A stretch of 64,000 bases of DNA from an uncultured Lewinella sp. (lineage in GTDB: Bacteria > Bacteroidota > Bacteroidia > Chitinophagales > Saprospiraceae). Positions 59,782 through 64,000 of the stretch are shown here, piece by piece. The translations under genes and the position numbers were made by a program. The number at the start of each line of letters is the position of its first letter. Position 1 is the first letter of the stretch. Under the pieces are notes generated by a model. The model was not told the origin of the DNA and searched no databases. It saw only the letters and a program-made list of their open reading frames with translations. Location: assembly GCA_937873655.1 (NCBI GenBank), contig CALMYQ010000225.1:1-64000 (forward strand). Direction: 5' to 3'.

Positions 59782-60252
59782 ATGGAAAAGACGAATGCAT
59801 TGAACACGCCCTGGAAAATGTGGTTGTACTACTTCCGCCATCTGCCGAGTCTGGTATTCTGGGGCGTAAGGATACGATCGGTCAATGCGGAGCAGGCAGT
59901 TGTATCCATTCCTTTTTCCTGGCGTACCCAAAATCCGTTCAAATCCACGTACTTTGCAGCACTTTGCGGCGCCGCTGAACTATCTACCGGCGTACTGGCC
60001 ATGCTGGCTATGGAAGGTCAGGGCCCGATTTCCATGCTGGTCGTTTCGCTGGAAGCCGATTTCGTAAAGAAAGCCAATACCCGTACAACCTTTACCTGCA
60101 ATGGCGGCGCGGCCTTTCGGGAAACGATCCAAAAAGCGATAACGACCGGCGAAGGACAAACCCTGACGGCCGTTTCGGAAGGCGTGCAGGCAACCGGTGA
60201 AAAGGTAGCGGAAGTGCGGGTCACCTGGTCGTTCAAAGTGAAGAAACGGTGA
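59782..60252 (+). CDS. DUF4442 hotdog-fold protein
   Basis: 156 residues from the ATG at 59782 (MEKTNALNTPWKMWLYYFRH); the longer start at 59728 adds an improbable basic stretch. FSWRTQNPFKSTYFAALCGAAEL near residue 45 is the hot-dog helix and VSLEADFVKKANTRTTFTC near 86 follows. DUF4442 proteins are putative thioesterases of acyl-CoA or acyl-ACP; no catalytic residue is obvious. It is a single gene upstream of a repeat-filled gap. Confidence 0.8.
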   Translation: MEKTNALNTPWKMWLYYFRHLPSLVFWGVRIRSVNAEQAVVSIPFSWRTQNPFKSTYFAALCGAAELSTGVLAMLAMEGQGPISMLVVSLEADFVKKANTRTTFTCNGGAAFRETIQKAITTGEGQTLTAVSEGVQATGEKVAEVRVTWSFKVKKR

Positions 60253-60429
60253 GCTGGTAGCTGGATGCTGCCCGCCGTCGCTCTTTGGGAGCTATGGCGG
60301 ACGGAGGATGCTGGATGACAGATACTGGATGCTGGTTCCTGGATGCTGGATGATAGCCCCTGGGGACTGTCAACTGCAGAACTAAAGACTGGATAATGAC
60401 AGCTCGACGCATGATGATGCGTTGCTGCT

Positions 60430-60498
60430 TACGACTTACAACTAACAGACTTACGACTAACAGACTTACGACTTACAACTAACAGACTTACGACTAAC
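60430..60498. repeat. CAGACTTACGACTAA array abutting aroB
   Basis: Three 15-22-bp units between 60446 and 60497. GGATGCTGG/CTGGATGAT pieces occupy 60313-60355. All of 60253-60500 appears to be repeat DNA; I see no promoter box. Confidence 0.8.
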
Positions 60499-60500
60499 AA

Positions 60501-61568
60501 ATGCATATTCTGCCACTATCGGACTACGACGTATTCATCGGAGATTGCCGGCCGGAGTTGAAGAAATTCCTCGACAGGCATTCGTATTCCCGGATCATTA
60601 TTACGGTAGACGAAAATACCCGAAAATACTGTTTGCCCTACCTGGAAGACAGCCTTGCCGGTCAAAACCTGACCATCATCCGGATTCCATTCGGAGAGCT
60701 GCATAAAAACCTGGAGACCTGTCAGTTGATCTGGCAGGAGATGCTGAAAGCTGCTGCCGACCGCAAAGCCCTGGCCATCAACCTGGGCGGCGGCGTAATC
60801 GGCGATATGGGCGGTTTTTGCGCCAGCGCCTACAAAAGAGGGATTGATTTCATCCAGATCCCGACCACTTTGCTGTCGCAGGTAGACGCTTCCATCGGCG
60901 GCAAGCTGGGTATCGATTTCATGCAGGTCAAAAACTGCATCGGCCTCTTTGCGGATCCCCGCGCGGTTTTTGTCGACCCCCATTTCCTGCGGACCCTTTC
61001 GGATCGGGAGATTCGCAGCGGATTTGCCGAGATCGTGAAACACAGTCTGATCGCGGACCGGGAACAATGGCAACGGCTCCGGGAGATCACTTCCCTTAAC
61101 GCCATCAATTGGGTGGAACTCATCGTCCCTTCTCTGAAGATCAAACAGCGGATCGTCAAAGAAGATCCTTTTGAAAAAGGCCTGCGAAAAGCCCTGAATT
61201 TCGGCCATACGATTGGCCATGCCGTGGAAGGGTTCGCGCTGGACGGGCCGCATCCGTTGCTGCATGGAGAAGCCATTGCGGTGGGCATGTTGTGCGAAGC
61301 CTGGTTGTCGCACCGCATCCTCGGACTGAGCAGGAGTGAACTGGATCAGATCGAGCAGTTCATCCTGCAATTGTACCCTTCTTTCGCATTTGAGGAGGAA
61401 GTCATTCCCGATCTGCTGGCCCTGATGTTGAATGACAAGAAAAACGAAGGGAAAGCGATCAATTTCAGCCTTTTGCCCGCGATTGGTCAGGTGGCGGTCA
61501 ATCAGACCTGCGAGGTGGAACTGATCCGGGAATCTTTGCTGTATTACGCAGAGCGGGTAGCGGTGTGA
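60501..61568 (+). CDS. aroB: 3-dehydroquinate synthase
   Basis: Converts DAHP to 3-dehydroquinate in the shikimate pathway. The 355-residue protein has LGGGVIGDMGGFCAS near 95 (NAD/phosphate), PTTLLSQVDASIGGK near 115, FAEIVKHSLI near 172 and LNFGHTIGHAVE near 232 with the zinc ligands. The start ATG at 60501 directly follows the CAGACTTACGACTAA array, leaving 2 bp between. Confidence 0.93.
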   Translation: MHILPLSDYDVFIGDCRPELKKFLDRHSYSRIIITVDENTRKYCLPYLEDSLAGQNLTIIRIPFGELHKNLETCQLIWQEMLKAAADRKALAINLGGGVIGDMGGFCASAYKRGIDFIQIPTTLLSQVDASIGGKLGIDFMQVKNCIGLFADPRAVFVDPHFLRTLSDREIRSGFAEIVKHSLIADREQWQRLREITSLNAINWVELIVPSLKIKQRIVKEDPFEKGLRKALNFGHTIGHAVEGFALDGPHPLLHGEAIAVGMLCEAWLSHRILGLSRSELDQIEQFILQLYPSFAFEEEVIPDLLALMLNDKKNEGKAINFSLLPAIGQVAVNQTCEVELIRESLLYYAERVAV

Positions 61569-61642
61569 ACGGCCGGCAGCGCTGCAATGCGTAAATTGGG
61601 CTGACTGTTTATGGATCTGTAAACCGATAATACCGATTATTT

Positions 61643-62497
61643 ATGAAAACACCTATTTTCCTGTTCCTGTTAATTCCCTGCATAATGTCCGCCCAATACC
61701 AGCTCACAGCAGATTCCCAGCGTCAACCCGGCGTTCCGGTCGGCAAGGTCACCAAGTACACCTGGCACAGTACCGTTTACAACAATTACCGGGAATACTA
61801 CGTCTATGTGCCCGCCCAATACAAGGCCGATCAGCCGGCGGCGCTGATGATCTTCCAGGACGGCCATACCTACGTAGATACGACCAACAGCTGGCGTGTG
61901 CCCGTTGTGTTCGACAACCTCATTCAACGGGGCGAAATGCCGCTAACCATCGGGCTGTTCATCACACCAGGGCACATATCGGAGGATATGCCCGAAAACC
62001 GGTTTCGCGCTTCCAACCGGGCCAACGAATACGACGAAATGGACGATACCTATGTGTCCATGCTCCTGAATGAACTCATCCCCGAACTGAAAAAGACCCT
62101 CAATATTTCCGACGACCGGAAAATGCACGCTATTTGCGGTTTATCATCCGGAGCCATCTGCGCCTTTACCGCCGCCTGGCAAAGGCCGGATTATTTCCAC
62201 AAGGTGTTGAGCCATATCGGCAGCTTTACGAATATCCGGGGCGGGCACAATTACCCCTTCATCATCCGGAAAAACAGCAAAAAGGATATCAAGATCTTTA
62301 TGCAGGACGGCTCCAATGACCTCGACAACATTTTCGGGAACTGGTTCATCAGCAACCAGCAAATGGAAGCAGCCCTGAAATTCAAGGGCTACGAAGTGAA
62401 ATCCGAATGGGGAACCGGCGGCCATGACGGCGAACACGGCGGCTCTATCCTGCCGGAATCCCTGCGGTGGCTGTGGTCGGATGTGGTGAAAAAGTAA
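61643..62497 (+). CDS. Secreted esterase, enterochelin-esterase/CE1-like
   Basis: 284 residues with a signal peptide ending near IMSAQ. GLSSGAICAF near residue 167 is the nucleophile elbow, the acid Asp lies in MQDGSNDLD near 222 and the His in GGHDGEHGG near 260. The pattern fits D-esterase/feruloyl-esterase-like proteins of the alpha/beta fold. The target could be a plant phenolic ester or a siderophore; the neighbours do not decide. Length normal. Confidence 0.85.
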   Translation: MKTPIFLFLLIPCIMSAQYQLTADSQRQPGVPVGKVTKYTWHSTVYNNYREYYVYVPAQYKADQPAALMIFQDGHTYVDTTNSWRVPVVFDNLIQRGEMPLTIGLFITPGHISEDMPENRFRASNRANEYDEMDDTYVSMLLNELIPELKKTLNISDDRKMHAICGLSSGAICAFTAAWQRPDYFHKVLSHIGSFTNIRGGHNYPFIIRKNSKKDIKIFMQDGSNDLDNIFGNWFISNQQMEAALKFKGYEVKSEWGTGGHDGEHGGSILPESLRWLWSDVVKK

Positions 62498-62554
62498 CGC
62501 AAATGGAATTATTTTCCATTGTTGCCTGTTTAGAGGGGATTGAAACATAGAAAA

Positions 62555-63124
62555 ATGATACCCGAAAAACAACAAATCCGGATCAGCAAGTTCCTCAGTC
62601 TCGTCCTGCGACATCAGCCGGAAACGATCGGCATTAAACTGGATCAACATGGTTGGACCAGTGTTGCCGATCTGCTGGCCAAAATGAAAGATAACGGCCG
62701 CGCGCTGGATCTGGAAACACTCGAATACATCGTTGAACATAACCCCAAAAAAAGGTTCGCCTTCAATGAGGACCGCAAAATGATCAGGGCCAACCAGGGG
62801 CATTCCGTTCAGGTCGACCTGGGATATGAGCCGCAGGATCCGCCGGCGGTATTGTACCACGGTACAGGGCGCAAGAACGTCGACAGCATTCTGCGAACCG
62901 GCCTGGTAAAAGGCGCCCGGCATCATGTCCACCTGAGTCCGGATGAGGACACTGCGTTGAAAGTCGGACAACGGCACGGCCCCCCGGTGATCTTTGAGGT
63001 ACAAGCCGGCAAGATGCAGGCCGACGGGTATGCTTTTTTTGTTTCTGAGAATGGCGTGTGGCTGACGGAAGCTGTACCGGTAAAGTATATAGCGATTAAG
63101 GACCATTCGTTCCAGATAAATTAA
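62555..63124 (+). CDS. kptA: RNA 2'-phosphotransferase
   Basis: A 189-residue Tpt1/KptA protein that moves an internal RNA 2'-phosphate to NAD+. KFLSLVLRHQPETIGI near residue 10 carries the first conserved Arg-His, LYHGTGRKNVDSILRTGLVKG near 104 more catalytic residues, and RHHVHLSPDEDTALKVG near 125. The start at 62555 (MIPEKQQ) is preferred to a TTG 15 bp upstream. In bacteria the substrate is unknown because tRNA splicing by this route is absent. It is a lone gene. Confidence 0.9.
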   Translation: MIPEKQQIRISKFLSLVLRHQPETIGIKLDQHGWTSVADLLAKMKDNGRALDLETLEYIVEHNPKKRFAFNEDRKMIRANQGHSVQVDLGYEPQDPPAVLYHGTGRKNVDSILRTGLVKGARHHVHLSPDEDTALKVGQRHGPPVIFEVQAGKMQADGYAFFVSENGVWLTEAVPVKYIAIKDHSFQIN

Positions 63125-63226
63125 TATATGTTTTATACATAAATTTTCTTGTTAAGGGTAAAATGAATTTAGTTGGGTAGAAAATAATATATTTGTCTCT
63201 AAGTCGAGAGCACAACAAATTCGTGG

Positions 63227-63973
63227 ATGAAGAAACTACCCAATGCCCCTTTACAGGAAGTGATATTTGAAGCTAGGTGGGACTTGGAGATTGATCCCTA
63301 TACTCAGCTTTTACACGATCCTGATTTTGAATTTGCATTAGGCAAATTCCAAGGTGAGGTAGTTAATGAATTTCCACTAGCTTTAAAAATTTTCCCTGAT
63401 GGTATTCCGGTTACAATTCTTAATCAAAAGGTTTTATATCGATTTTGGAGAGGAGAAGATACTTGGCCTGTATTACAACTTGGACCTGGTATATTCACCC
63501 TAAATGATACTGAAAAAAACTATATTTGGGAAGATACCTATTTGCCTATGCTTAAAGATGCCCTAGAAAAATTAGAACGATCTTATCCACGACAGATCAG
63601 GTTCAGTGAATACTCTCTTAGATATATTGATGTTGTACGAAAAGAAGAATACGAGCAGGCTTCCTGGCCTGAATTTCTCAACAAAAACATCAACTTTAAC
63701 TTTGAAAACCAGTTTAACACTAGAGGAGAGTTGAATCGATTTCAGTTTAAACAGACATTTGAGTTAGAAAACGGCAAAGAGCTAGAGATTACTTTGGCGA
63801 CTGGTTTGAATAAACTTGGCGATCCGGTTTTCATATGGCAGACTGCTGTAAATTGCCGCAACAGAATAAACCGAATCGAACTTTTAAATTGGGTGGAAGA
63901 AGCCCATAAAGTTAACTCAGAAGTATTCAAAGAAATCTGTAAACCGCCATTTTATGACAGTTTTATCACTTAG
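63227..63973 (+). CDS. TIGR04255-family protein
   Basis: 248 residues, cytoplasmic. KKLPNAPLQEVIFEARW opens it, the family signature; LRYIDVV lies near 130 and INRIELLNWVEEAHKVNSEVFKEI near 215. TIGR04255 is a sporadically distributed family of unknown function often on accessory regions. The gene is far richer in A+T than its neighbours (kptA, aroB), with many AAT/TTA codons, a sign of transfer. The window ends 27 bp after the stop, so the context to the right is unseen. Confidence 0.75.
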   Translation: MKKLPNAPLQEVIFEARWDLEIDPYTQLLHDPDFEFALGKFQGEVVNEFPLALKIFPDGIPVTILNQKVLYRFWRGEDTWPVLQLGPGIFTLNDTEKNYIWEDTYLPMLKDALEKLERSYPRQIRFSEYSLRYIDVVRKEEYEQASWPEFLNKNINFNFENQFNTRGELNRFQFKQTFELENGKELEITLATGLNKLGDPVFIWQTAVNCRNRINRIELLNWVEEAHKVNSEVFKEICKPPFYDSFIT

Positions 63974-64000
63974 GGGTTTCGATATTCATTCCCAACGGGA

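Overview
The window looks like a chromosomal segment of a Bacteroidota bacterium, probably of the Saprospiria (Lewinella/Haliscomenobacter-like) type. The phylum call rests on several signs. There are secreted proteins ending in type IX secretion (T9SS) sorting domains, a membrane-anchored LytTR regulator, SprB-like and DUF1080 domains, and start regions lacking strong Shine-Dalgarno sequences. Many genes are preceded by the Bacteroidota -7 promoter box TAnnTTTG. The family-level guess is inference. No rRNA, tRNA or CRISPR array was seen.

Layout. 0.3-7.4 kb: envelope and sugar genes (lipoprotein amidase, MscS channel, GH51 arabinofuranosidase, an SDR with an AraC regulator). 8-12.2 kb: a T9SS cargo protein and a secreted HETFH protein. 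12.3-14.5 kb: small regulators and an arylamine N-acetyltransferase. 15-19.8 kb: two unknown proteins, isocitrate dehydrogenase back-to-back with a LysR regulator, and a hydrolase. 20-27.4 kb: a plant-polysaccharide set (pectinesterase, MFS transporter, esterase, TolB-like lipoprotein, AraD1-like FAH enzyme, two DUF1080 lipoproteins). 27.7-34 kb: SnoaL-like protein, LytTR regulator, erythromycin-esterase-like protein and a large beta-helix T9SS protein. 34.2-38.1 kb: hisA followed by a repeat-rich accessory module. 38.5-49.8 kb: mostly housekeeping genes (tlyA, LysM protein, DUF1295, cdd, yceD-rpmF, ridA, trpS, metK). 50-64 kb: a 1110-residue WG-repeat protein, pyrC, purK, nitroreductase, sucC, aroB, an esterase, kptA and an AT-rich TIGR04255-type gene at the edge.

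The most unusual part is 34.2-38.1 kb. The 5' end of hisA with its promoter is present twice, about 3.05 kb apart, and within the 23 shared codons the copies differ only at synonymous sites. Between them lie two copies of a ~133-bp MITE-like element, a decayed peptidase remnant, a lipoprotein gene and a HESGH peptidase-like gene. The peptidase has a signal peptide joined to the body through five TATG tetranucleotides. Five units put the reading frame out of register; four would restore it, so this looks like a phase-variable secreted protein caught in the OFF state. One MITE sits in the peptidase remnant, and the paralogous intact gene 0.8 kb away preserves the empty site, so an 11-bp target duplication can be read directly.

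The intergenic spaces are crowded with tandem repeats: heptamer arrays of the TGACAAC type, a 9-mer CTAAGR array, a 107-bp unit repeated three times, a 19-C tract and GAGGAA/TCGATT repeats. Several abut start or stop codons directly. MITE copies, arrays and gene remnants together suggest a genome whose intergenic DNA is actively remodelled while the housekeeping genes stay intact.
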